From: a virus
Length of the DNA: 31,615 nt
IMG/VR virus record: IMGVR_UViG_3300030333_008274
Coordinates: 1-31,615 of that record
Reading direction: 5' to 3' (one strand)
Shown here: positions 14,509-21,736 of the stretch, in pieces
Layout: each line of letters opens with the position of its first letter
How positions within the stretch are numbered: position 1 is the stretch's first letter
Notes under the pieces: model-generated
The model's database searches: none
Told to the model about the DNA's origin: nothing
The model's input: the letters and a program-made list of their open reading frames with translations, nothing else
Position numbers and translations under genes: made by a program

Positions 14509-14958
14509 TTAATCCCATCCTATTATCTTGGGTGCTGCAGACATAAATAGTCTGAGCAGTACTGTGTATTCTCCCCCAGTAATGGGGACTGATACAAATT
14601 TATTATTGTCTTGTGACTTGTTCTTTTCTCCTAGCCTCAACATGAAGGTGCCAGAGTATTTACCCTCTCCCGGAGTTATCTCCAGGGTTTTAACTATGGG
14701 TGATTCTGGCATTTGGTGTATCAGCTTGGGAGGTGCATCGGGATTTGTAAACCAGTTACATAAATCATTCATTCCCAGTGCAAATGTAATTTTATCTGTC
14801 CAGCTATATGACTTATCACCACTACCTGCTGCTACTTCTAGTAGGACAGCTCCATTTTTCTTTATTCTTCCACTCTCACCCTCTCTCGGAGGTATGATTG
14901 TGAACTGAGCAGCTCCTAGCTTTTTATATATACTAAAAACGCCTGGATATTGTCTCAT
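14509..14958 (-). CDS. Whirly-family ssDNA-binding protein
   Basis: 149 residues, about the size of the plant Whirly domain. The match runs along the whole chain: YKKLGAAQFTIIPP (11-24) at the place of the plant KGKAAL strand; GAVLLEVAAGSGDKSYSW (36-53) like GxxLLxFAPAAGxRQYDW; KITFALGMNDLC (56-67) like KQVFSLSVTEIG; TLEITPGEG (91-99); and VPITGGEYTVLL...APKIIGWD (124-149) like IPITRAEFAVL...MPYLLGWH. Whirly proteins form tetramers or 24-mers that bind ssDNA without sequence preference and aid organelle genome repair. In a phage next to RecA, SSB and PhoH, a replication or recombination ssDNA role is likely. Homology is by pattern recognition and not tested by profile search. Confidence 0.82.
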   Translation of the reverse strand: MRQYPGVFSIYKKLGAAQFTIIPPREGESGRIKKNGAVLLEVAAGSGDKSYSWTDKITFALGMNDLCNWFTNPDAPPKLIHQMPESPIVKTLEITPGEGKYSGTFMLRLGEKNKSQDNNKFVSVPITGGEYTVLLRLFMSAAPKIIGWD

Positions 14959-15215
14959 TCTTTCTCCTTATTTAACCATGTAAGTATTAATAAGCCTTGT
15001 CTAACAATGGCATTGGCGATCGTCTCGCCATTTTCTTTTATGTCGTTCATTACAATTTCCAAAATATTTTTCTCAGACACCTGTCTATCGGGCATACGCA
15101 TATCACTTATGCCAAGCTTAATAAAGACATTTGCTAATATTTCTAATTTATCTTCTAACTCTAATTCTTCTATATCTTCTAGTATAGTTTCAGTAATTCT
15201 ATCTCTATTCTTCAT
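14955..15215 (-). CDS. Small helical hypothetical protein
   Basis: 86 residues, all-helical and acidic (ITETILEDIEELELEDKLEI). Its stop overlaps the Whirly gene start by 4 nt, and an AAGGAG inside its last codons serves the Whirly gene. Its own start lies inside the end of the PhoH-like gene (11-nt overlap). Tight coupling suggests co-expression of PhoH, this protein and the Whirly protein. Function unknown. Confidence 0.62.
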   Translation of the reverse strand: MKNRDRITETILEDIEELELEDKLEILANVFIKLGISDMRMPDRQVSEKNILEIVMNDIKENGETIANAIVRQGLLILTWLNKEKE

Positions 15216-16083
15216 CCTTTCTTATTTCCATGTCTATGTCATGAATTAACTGAGGTATTCTACCTCGATATTGTTTTTTCAGCTCTATCTCGGAACTAAA
15301 GTTACATTTCTTAAAAGCATTTGAATTAACCATTTTGTACAATCCACTTTCTTCATAAGAAAACCTAGCATCTATTTGTGCAGGGTCTCCTAATATAATT
15401 AGTTTTGTACTTTCTGCAATCCTTGATACCACGGTTTTTAACTCGTGCCAATCAAGATTTTGCGCTTCGTCCAGAATAAATACAGAGTCTTCGTAATTGT
15501 TTCCTCTTGTATACTCTACTGGTACGAATTGTATCTTCTTTTTATCCTTTAGTAAAGAAATATATTTACCCTCAGAGCCTGTTAATTTTCTGAGGATAGA
15601 TTCATACGAAGCTATATGCGGTGCATATTTCTCTTGTATGTCTCCTGGTACCGGGCCGAATGTTCGGCCTCTACCTACTAGGTCTGTAGGTTTTGAGAGG
15701 TACATGGTTTTGTTATTGTCGAATAGTTCTTGGAGTGCATAAGCTAGAGCGACTGTTGTCTTTCCTGTTCCAGCTGCGCCTCTACATACGACTACTCTTA
15801 TATTGTCGTTGGTTAGCGAGTTTATAAATCCCGCTTGCCTTGCATCTCTCGATGCTATACCAAACAAACTAAAGTTTGGTGGTGTGAATACTTTTTTGAT
15901 TGTTTGTTCTTCAACCACTCTACACAAGTGATAGTCATTTTCTCCTAAGTCAGTTAGCAATATAAATGAATTAATTGCAAGATCTGTTGGTAGGTCTTGT
16001 ATGTATAATTCATTTTCGCTTGTTAAATCATTCAAATCTTCTTGTTGTACAAGGATCTTAGTTAAGGAACAATTGTTATTCAT
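15205..16083 (-). CDS. phoH: PhoH-like P-loop ATPase
   Basis: 292 residues. Walker A is GAAGTGKT (102-109), Walker B/DEAQ is VFILDEAQN (201-209), and GDPAQID follows around residue 235. KPTDLVGRGRTFG and KKQYRGR complete the PhoH pattern. The PhoH fold is a superfamily 1 helicase-like ATPase; phage copies are common in marine phages. Their role is unsettled: RNA helicase or nuclease-associated, or phosphate-stress related. The N-terminal 85 residues precede the ATPase core; I cannot confirm a PIN nuclease domain there. Confidence 0.92.
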   Translation of the reverse strand: MNNNCSLTKILVQQEDLNDLTSENELYIQDLPTDLAINSFILLTDLGENDYHLCRVVEEQTIKKVFTPPNFSLFGIASRDARQAGFINSLTNDNIRVVVCRGAAGTGKTTVALAYALQELFDNNKTMYLSKPTDLVGRGRTFGPVPGDIQEKYAPHIASYESILRKLTGSEGKYISLLKDKKKIQFVPVEYTRGNNYEDSVFILDEAQNLDWHELKTVVSRIAESTKLIILGDPAQIDARFSYEESGLYKMVNSNAFKKCNFSSEIELKKQYRGRIPQLIHDIDMEIRKDEE

Positions 16084-16086
16084 ATT

Positions 16087-16467
16087 TTATCCATTAAAGA
16101 TGTTGTCTAGCAGCCTAATGAGAGCGTTGTTGCTTCTTACAGTATATTTTGCAGGTATCATTTCCGTCCTAAGTAAAGACATATAATCTTCATCAAGCTG
16201 TTTATCCCTAGAAACACTTCTTTTAAAGAGTATTTCGTCAGGTACTTCTAATCTTACTACTTCGGTACCCGAAATATGAACTCCACATGCACTTTCTGCA
16301 ATGATTGGCCCTCTTGACTTTTTGATATCTTTTATATACTGCCTTATTTTACTCTTTCCGCTATAGTCTCTAATGTCTATAAATTTTATGTTTGGATTTT
16401 GCTCTATAAAGTTTTTTATTGCTGTTGTTTTACCCGAGCATGGTAGTCCTGTTATTTGAATTTTCAT
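16087..16467 (-). CDS. Small P-loop kinase-like protein
   Basis: 126 residues. Walker A GLPCSGKT (7-14) follows a first strand MKIQIT, and FIDIRD could supply the next acidic strand. Late Arg-rich segments (KRSVSRDKQ) resemble the lid of nucleotide or adenylylsulfate-type kinases. It is short for a nucleotide monophosphate kinase, so the substrate is open. It has a 3-nt gap to the PhoH gene and lies just downstream of the twin-hairpin terminator, so it starts a new transcription unit or depends on read-through. Confidence 0.7.
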   Translation of the reverse strand: MKIQITGLPCSGKTTAIKNFIEQNPNIKFIDIRDYSGKSKIRQYIKDIKKSRGPIIAESACGVHISGTEVVRLEVPDEILFKRSVSRDKQLDEDYMSLLRTEMIPAKYTVRSNNALIRLLDNIFNG

Positions 16468-16480
16468 GTTTTTCTTTTAT

Positions 16481-16543
16481 AAAAAAGAAGGAACTCAGAA
16501 TATTCTGAGTTCCTTCAGCAGGAACTAAGCTAAGCTTAGTTCC
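16481..16543 (-). terminator. Twin-hairpin terminator of the Ubl operon
   Basis: Two inverted repeats in series in the leftward transcript. The first (16521-16543, arms GGAACTAAGCT / AGCTTAGTTCC) includes the Ubl stop codon. The second is a perfect 30-nt palindrome (16487-16516, half-site GAAGGAACTCAGAAT) followed by a T-tract. The arms of both share GGAACT-like sequence, so alternative pairing is possible. Confidence 0.88.
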
Positions 16544-16751
16544 CTTTGACTGCGCCTGTAGCGAAGATTTCTGTAGCTCCATCAATTGAGGTAGAACCCC
16601 AAGCTTCAGGAGCTACGCCTTCACCATCAACAATAAGTTGTCGGCCATTAAGGCTGTGATCGGCTGCAAATTGAGCCAAAGTTGTACCGTCCTCTACCTG
16701 TACAGAAGAGGCACCTGGTCCTGGTACTCGGACTAGTGTTACGTATCGCAT
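16536..16751 (-). CDS. Ubiquitin-like (beta-grasp) modifier protein
   Basis: 71 residues. The layout is beta-grasp: two strands (MRYVTLVRVPG, SSVQVEDG), a helix (TTLAQFAADHSL), then GRQLIVDGEGV and a final strand DGATEIFATG, leading to an exposed C-terminus AVKGN. It resembles small bacterial and phage Ubl/MoaD-like proteins. The end is Gly70-Asn71 rather than a mature GG, so trimming of the last residue by the adjacent JAMM peptidase is a reasonable prediction. AGGA lies 6 nt before ATG inside the end of the E1-like gene, 4 nt away. Genomic coupling with E1-like, E2-like and JAMM genes is the main support for the call; the sequence alone is short. Confidence 0.75.
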   Translation of the reverse strand: MRYVTLVRVPGPGASSVQVEDGTTLAQFAADHSLNGRQLIVDGEGVAPEAWGSTSIDGATEIFATGAVKGN

Positions 16752-16755
16752 TATT

Positions 16756-17442
16756 TTATCCTAAGTTATGCGTAGTTATCTTTGGGTCCAGATTGAATAG
16801 GGTCTTCTTACTATAAGACCATTCGTTGTCTGAACGTTTACTGTTAAGCATCGCGCATATACAATGCACGGTATATGATGCAACCATAGAAACCAGCGTA
16901 GTACAAATGCGTAAATTACAAGGTCCTTCCGGCAAGTCTTTGTCGTCCATAAGACATTCAGACCAGGCATCTGTTTCTAGAACATCCATATTGTCAATAA
17001 TATTTAGTTCACCAAAATCAAAACCTAGTCTGGTTTCAAAAACTTTATTTACTTTCCAGTTCAACTTAAAAGTAGAGACTGATTCTTTTCTTGCAGACAT
17101 AGTGTCTACGGTAAGTACTAGGGGACCATCTAAAAGACTTTTGTGAGAGCTATCGAAAAAGTAATTGTGGGTTTCAACATTAATACTGGGGTTGAACCTT
17201 TGCAGCACGCTTTTAAAGGCTTCAACTTTTGGTTTGCCAACATGTTCGACATCATAAATCTGGTTTGGTAGATTATGATCTTCTACTATGTCTGCGTCCC
17301 ACACTCTAAAGTTGTGGAAGCCCATTTTTGCTGCAATCAGCCCTATGTGACTGCCTGTTGCCCCGACACCAACGATGTTTAGTGTCTGAGCATCTTCTGG
17401 TCCAAACCAGCCAGCATGTCTAAGAAAGCTTACTGATGACAT
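16756..17442 (-). CDS. ThiF/E1-like Ubl-activating enzyme
   Basis: 228 residues from the ATG at 17442, chosen because GGAG lies 6 nt upstream; an in-frame ATG 12 nt earlier has no such site. The Rossmann glycine motif GVGATG (25-30) is followed by DADIVEDHNLPNQ (49-61) and VGKPKVEAF, the standard ThiF/MoeB/E1 order. ThiF enzymes adenylate the Ubl C-terminal glycine. The usual Arg of NLNRQ is Asn60 here, as I recall for some phage ThiF-like branches. Candidate transfer cysteines are C163, C175 and C180. No CxxC zinc pair is evident. It overlaps the JAMM gene by 23 nt and is followed by the Ubl gene. Confidence 0.9.
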   Translation of the reverse strand: MSSVSFLRHAGWFGPEDAQTLNIVGVGATGSHIGLIAAKMGFHNFRVWDADIVEDHNLPNQIYDVEHVGKPKVEAFKSVLQRFNPSINVETHNYFFDSSHKSLLDGPLVLTVDTMSARKESVSTFKLNWKVNKVFETRLGFDFGELNIIDNMDVLETDAWSECLMDDKDLPEGPCNLRICTTLVSMVASYTVHCICAMLNSKRSDNEWSYSKKTLFNLDPKITTHNLG

Positions 17443-18619
17443 CTTCTTCTCCATTTAGTAAAGATATAGTTTCAAACCCTCCGCCCAACGAAGACGCGTA
17501 AGCGTCTAACCAAAAGTCAATTAGCTGCTCAGCGTACTCTGGACTAAGGTTGATGTCGCTAAGTTTGATTGCTATTTCATAAGCTACTGACAGTAATTTT
17601 GCGTCTACATTCTGATCTATGAGAGATTCAAATAAATCAAACTGTGCGGAAAGATTATCTTCTTGGTCGCATTGTATAACTGAGTCTTCAAACTCACGTA
17701 TTTCGCTTTCTGTTCCATTTAGTAGAGACACATAGATATTGAACTCTTCCTTAGTCATAACGTCCGACAGAAAAGAAACTAGCTTCTCTGCTTCCGTGTG
17801 ACATGAGTTTGTTATAGCTATGAGTTCACCTAGTTCTTGTATGTCTTCAAGGTAAGACTGATTTATTTCTTTACTTGAACTTGATACGGCCTGTACTTTT
17901 CTTTTTTTCTTTTTGTGGTTTTTTTTACCACCAGCGTAACTGGTGCTGGTGGAGCTGTGTGTCATTGCACCGTAGCCGCCATGCCAATCAAGCAAGCCTC
18001 CGCTTCTTGCGGGGACTTTTCTTTTGCTACCTACCCAAGCTGTAGCAACTGGCTTTTTCTTGAATTTAGCTTTTGCCTGAGCACTTATGTGTTCAAAGTC
18101 TGGCGTTTCAATAAGCAGTGGTACGTTTTCACACAGGATACCAGTTTCTGGATCCCAGATTCTTGAATAGTAATTGTCGCTCTTGTTAAAGATAAACATG
18201 ACTTGAGGCAAATCTACTTTGGCATCTTTTGCATTTTTGACAAGCTCTTGAAATTGTTTGTTGTCTTGTCCGCTTGGATTGACACCCATGTTGTGATGGG
18301 AATGACACCAGACAGTCAAGTTTCCTAAAATTTCATTTGCTTTTTCATTTCCGTGTTCTTCAACAAGTTCTCTATAAAATTTAACCATCATTTCAGGATC
18401 TGACTCGACTTCTGCTCCCGAACAATATTGCTCAGGAATATACATCTCGTACATCCTGTAGATGGTGTTGGCTCCTTCTTGAATTCTTTCTAGTCTGTGA
18501 AACCATTGAGCTTCTTTTGGAGCTATGTCTACGATATGTCGTATTGCAGATAAGTCTTCATACGAAATTTGTATATAGACGTTCTGATTGAGAATACGAA
18601 AGCCACCATTTGCTTTCAT
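17420..18619 (-). CDS. JAMM/JAB (Mov34/MPN) metallopeptidase with extended C-terminus
   Basis: 399 residues. The JAMM zinc motif is complete: HSH-x7-S-x2-D at H106, H108, S116, D119 (CHSHHNMGVNPSGQD), with E36 as the likely general base. JAMM proteins cut isopeptide or C-terminal peptide bonds of ubiquitin-like proteins, so maturing the Ubl or removing it from targets is expected. Residues 190-260 are basic and disordered (GGKKNHKKKKRKV), and 265-399 form an acidic helical tail not seen in minimal JABs, perhaps for target or virion binding. AAGGAAA precedes ATG. A strong hairpin without a U-tract separates it from the E2-like gene upstream. Confidence 0.92.
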   Translation of the reverse strand: MKANGGFRILNQNVYIQISYEDLSAIRHIVDIAPKEAQWFHRLERIQEGANTIYRMYEMYIPEQYCSGAEVESDPEMMVKFYRELVEEHGNEKANEILGNLTVWCHSHHNMGVNPSGQDNKQFQELVKNAKDAKVDLPQVMFIFNKSDNYYSRIWDPETGILCENVPLLIETPDFEHISAQAKAKFKKKPVATAWVGSKRKVPARSGGLLDWHGGYGAMTHSSTSTSYAGGKKNHKKKKRKVQAVSSSSKEINQSYLEDIQELGELIAITNSCHTEAEKLVSFLSDVMTKEEFNIYVSLLNGTESEIREFEDSVIQCDQEDNLSAQFDLFESLIDQNVDAKLLSVAYEIAIKLSDINLSPEYAEQLIDFWLDAYASSLGGGFETISLLNGEEDVISKLS

Positions 18620-18635
18620 TTTATTTCCTTTTGTT

Positions 18636-18659
18636 TAGATGGGGGCAAGCCCCCATCTA
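18636..18659 (-). other. Strong intercistronic hairpin without a U-tract
   Basis: Perfect 11-bp inverted repeat TAGATGGGGGC / GCCCCCATCTA with a CUUG-type loop in the leftward transcript, directly between the E2-like stop and the JAMM gene. The following leftward sequence is A-rich (AAACAAAAGG), so it is a poor intrinsic terminator. It may block 3' exonucleases or set different mRNA levels inside the operon. Confidence 0.75.
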
Positions 18660-18662
18660 TAT

Positions 18663-21416
18663 TTATTGATTGTTTGTAAGAGTTGCGTATGACACGTAGT
18701 TTGGTACACCTGCTGAGCGTAGTTCTTGGTTTTCATCCAGATTTTCTACTTGCTCTTCAGAAGTTGGAGAAGGTTCTCCTACTTCCAGTTCAGCTGGGTC
18801 TACAGGTCTTAAGGCTTCTGCCATAGCATCTAAATAGTCGTGATAGTTGTGAGTATCAATTGCTTGAATTTCCTCCACAGGGGGTTCTTCGATTATTTCT
18901 GGTTCAGGAATACTAATAAAAGTAGTTTCAAGATTAAGAGTTTCGTTTTCTTCGATCATGTTTGCTAGATCTTCTGCGATATTTTCCATACCTTCCTCTG
19001 TTGTGAGTGTGGTTTCTTCAGGATCGACTTCTTCAAGCTCGCCATCTAGATTGACTTGAGAAAGTTTAGGGAATTTATTGTAATTTCTACCCCACTGATC
19101 TGAAGAGTTTGCTGAAGTTACCCATCCCATTGCGCCGAATATTGCAGTTTTTAAGTCTGATTCTTCATAAGCCTTGTACAAGGTAGGTGAAGCTTCACCT
19201 AAGCAAGCGCTTCCATAGTAATCGTATAGCTTTGAGAAATCTTCCCAATTACTTGTATAGTAAGTTGAATAGTTTGCATGTGGATGTACCCAATATCTTG
19301 AACCATTTTTATCTAGACCAAAACAAGCATCTGTTGATGCTAAGGCTATGTACATGGCGGGGCTTAGAACTCGCCACCCGTTGTCGTGGTAGCTGGATCT
19401 AGTTGGCGTGCCAAACGCTATCTTTACCCTGTAAGGACCGCCTACCACTTTCTTGCAATCTTCACCTTTTTGACCGTAGTCAACTCTAATTATTACTGGC
19501 TTTGTTGTATGAAAACTCACTTCATATAGCTTGGGTATGAAATCGTCTTTGACTGCTGTATAGCCCGAGTCATAAGCTTTGCTTTCTATGAACTTTATCT
19601 TTTCAGAATCTTCTTCTTTGTAAATTGATCTTTTAAGCCTAGCCATCAGTGCAATTCTTGGGTCATCTTTAATAGATATGATTGCATCTTCTTGGAAGGC
19701 ATCTTCTCGAGTTTTGCCATCCCCCGTATTCCAAAAGTTTTCTTCGCTTGTGCGTTTATTAAAATCGTCATGTATGAGATGTGCCATTGCTGGTATGACA
19801 TAAGTTACATCGTCGATTATGATTCCCGATTTAGCTAAATTCTCAATAAAGTTTGGAATTTCAAGAGCTGTAGAATCATCTAGTAAAGATTCGATGGTTT
19901 TGTCGTTTTGTTTTTCAAGCTCTTCTATAACTTTATCAAGTTCTACAAGAGCTGGTTCGACACCCTCTACTTTCTTTTGAGCTTTTTCTTTTTCAGCAGT
20001 TAGTTTGGCAATTTCTTCTTTGAAATTAACTATGTACTCTTCGTATTGCTTAATGCGACTTTCGTTACTTTCAATCATATTGGTATTGTTGGCAACAGTT
20101 CCCCTGCTTTGTGAAATTGTTTTCTCAATACTTTTCTTGTTTTCTAAAGCTTGATTATACTCCGCAACATTAGAGTTGTTTGAAATCTCTGTATAATACT
20201 GTAGGTGCTTGAGGTGATTATCTTCAACTGTGTTTTCGTCTGAAGTAAAACTTTGATACTCCATATCGACGCTTTCAATATCCGTAAAAACTTCTTTAAG
20301 TCCATCCCAGTAGGTCATGTTGCGACCAAACTTTTCCCTAACCATTTTATAGTATTGTTCAGGGTTGGTGAACATCAATCCACCACGGTCAAACATATTT
20401 TTAAATAGTTGCGGAAAGAAATCTCTTGCTCGCTTGTATTTAAACACTTGCTCTATTGGTACTGTGACCATCATGTTTATAATTTTTGCTTTTTCCCAGG
20501 TAAGATTCTCTTGATTTAGAATCGTGTAATGGGCCGCATACAAAAATATATTTTTTTTATTATATAAATGCGAAATTCGCGATTGCTTTTTATCGTATTT
20601 AACCTTGCCTCCGCCACCTCTATATAGTGAGGTTAATTCAATTGCGGAAACAGAACCTGGTGTTTCGGAAAGTAGAGTTTTCCAAGTTAAGTCGTTTTGA
20701 GCAATATCGTTACCATCGGCAAAAGATATATCGCCAATTACATCTGCGTTATAAGAATTTCCTTTCCACATTGCAAATTTGTCAGTTCTGGCGTAAGTAC
20801 TTTGTCTTTTGCGTATTTGATTTCCTACAGAGCCAATAGTTGGTTGCAGTGTTAAAGATGTTAAATCTACGCAAGATCCAAAATGATCTATAATGTTCTT
20901 AGGAAGCTTAGAGTAGTAAACCGTACCATCTTCTTCGGTATATTTATTCATTTCGGATACATATACTGCATTCTCTATAGTCTCTGCAGTAAGTCTTGCG
21001 CGGTTTCTACTATATGTATTTGACATACGTTGTGTACGTGCATGTTCCAGATCTAGCTTGTATATTAGAAAAGTCTTTTCAGAATTGGGAGTTCTAATAG
21101 TCCAATCCTCAATATCTAATTGCTCAACCATAGCTTGTGGTCTGTCTTCTCCTGTATCTGACCAAGCGTAATGATAGCTTCTATTTTGATTTTCTTTATA
21201 CCAACTAACAAAATTCATAGCCATAAATTTGTTAAGGTCGCTTGATTTTCTATCAATCCTGTTGTTTACTTCTGCTTGTTGCCAGCCTTCACTCAAAGTA
21301 TCAACATAGTCGTCTTGACTTTCAGGCATTTCGTGATTGTAGTTTCTTACAGAGTAATAATGGTCACGACCACTATTGGCAAAAGCTAACATGTATTTTG
21401 GTAGTATTTTTATCAT
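18663..21416 (-). CDS. Large multidomain protein with E2-like (UBC-fold) domain
   Basis: 917 residues. About 1-400 is an unrecognised, aromatic-rich region; 420-515 is a coiled coil (EEIAKLTAEKEKAQKKVEG). About 620-785 resembles an E2: strands PYRVKIAFGT and MYIALAS, then HPH (711-713) where E2s have HPN, then YYGSACLGEAS with C738 where E2s have the active-site ICL, then helices ending VTSANSSDQWGRNY. The last 130 residues are acidic and Pro-rich with short helices. With Ubl, E1-like and JAMM genes in the same operon, an E2 role for C738 is a strong inference. A plain structural protein remains possible for the N-terminal part. It follows the zinc-ribbon gene by 9 nt. Confidence 0.75.
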   Translation of the reverse strand: MIKILPKYMLAFANSGRDHYYSVRNYNHEMPESQDDYVDTLSEGWQQAEVNNRIDRKSSDLNKFMAMNFVSWYKENQNRSYHYAWSDTGEDRPQAMVEQLDIEDWTIRTPNSEKTFLIYKLDLEHARTQRMSNTYSRNRARLTAETIENAVYVSEMNKYTEEDGTVYYSKLPKNIIDHFGSCVDLTSLTLQPTIGSVGNQIRKRQSTYARTDKFAMWKGNSYNADVIGDISFADGNDIAQNDLTWKTLLSETPGSVSAIELTSLYRGGGGKVKYDKKQSRISHLYNKKNIFLYAAHYTILNQENLTWEKAKIINMMVTVPIEQVFKYKRARDFFPQLFKNMFDRGGLMFTNPEQYYKMVREKFGRNMTYWDGLKEVFTDIESVDMEYQSFTSDENTVEDNHLKHLQYYTEISNNSNVAEYNQALENKKSIEKTISQSRGTVANNTNMIESNESRIKQYEEYIVNFKEEIAKLTAEKEKAQKKVEGVEPALVELDKVIEELEKQNDKTIESLLDDSTALEIPNFIENLAKSGIIIDDVTYVIPAMAHLIHDDFNKRTSEENFWNTGDGKTREDAFQEDAIISIKDDPRIALMARLKRSIYKEEDSEKIKFIESKAYDSGYTAVKDDFIPKLYEVSFHTTKPVIIRVDYGQKGEDCKKVVGGPYRVKIAFGTPTRSSYHDNGWRVLSPAMYIALASTDACFGLDKNGSRYWVHPHANYSTYYTSNWEDFSKLYDYYGSACLGEASPTLYKAYEESDLKTAIFGAMGWVTSANSSDQWGRNYNKFPKLSQVNLDGELEEVDPEETTLTTEEGMENIAEDLANMIEENETLNLETTFISIPEPEIIEEPPVEEIQAIDTHNYHDYLDAMAEALRPVDPAELEVGEPSPTSEEQVENLDENQELRSAGVPNYVSYATLTNNQ

Positions 21417-21425
21417 AGTGATCTC

Positions 21426-21656
21426 TCATTCCCCTTTCGGGATTTTTATTAAGTTGTAAAGAGTAGCAATGAGCTGTTTGGATTTTTCTTCAAACACTTC
21501 ATCCGACTCCATTGCTATTGGTTTGTTTTGGCCTGTGTAAGGCAAAGCTAGAGAGCAGCATTGACTGCATCTAAAGTCGTTTACATCTACTATATCGCCC
21601 TCTTCTATGAGCTCTGTATGGCCGCACTCGTCTACGTTGAGACAGATAAGTTTCAT
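21426..21656 (-). CDS. Small zinc-ribbon protein, first gene of the Ubl operon
   Basis: 76 residues from ATG at 21656 (MKLICLNVDECGH); a TTG 12 nt upstream is the alternative. GGAAG lies about 6 nt before ATG. Cysteines C5 and C11 (ICLNVDECGH) and C30-x2-C33-C34 (FRCSQCC) form a likely zinc ribbon. The second half is a charged helix. Its position at the head of the Ubl operon, 9 nt before the E2-like gene, suggests a partner, but zinc ribbons are also common in unrelated phage small proteins. An E3-like role would be speculation. Confidence 0.65.
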   Translation of the reverse strand: MKLICLNVDECGHTELIEEGDIVDVNDFRCSQCCSLALPYTGQNKPIAMESDEVFEEKSKQLIATLYNLIKIPKGE

Positions 21657-21736
21657 TGTTGCTTCCAATTTATTTGATTGTTGTTGTACTATATTAATAG
21701 CGTAATAAAACGCTAAATATGTACTAGGATATAGTT
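21657..21736. promoter_or_regulatory. Divergent promoter region with small inverted repeat
   Basis: AT-rich gap between the leftward Ubl operon and the rightward protease gene, so it must hold both start signals. TTGTTG (21681-21686) and TAATAA (21703-21708) at 16-nt spacing are a candidate rightward sigma70-type pair. TAGCG (21698-21702) and CGCTA (21711-21715) form an imperfect operator-like repeat. Matches are modest. Confidence 0.35.
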
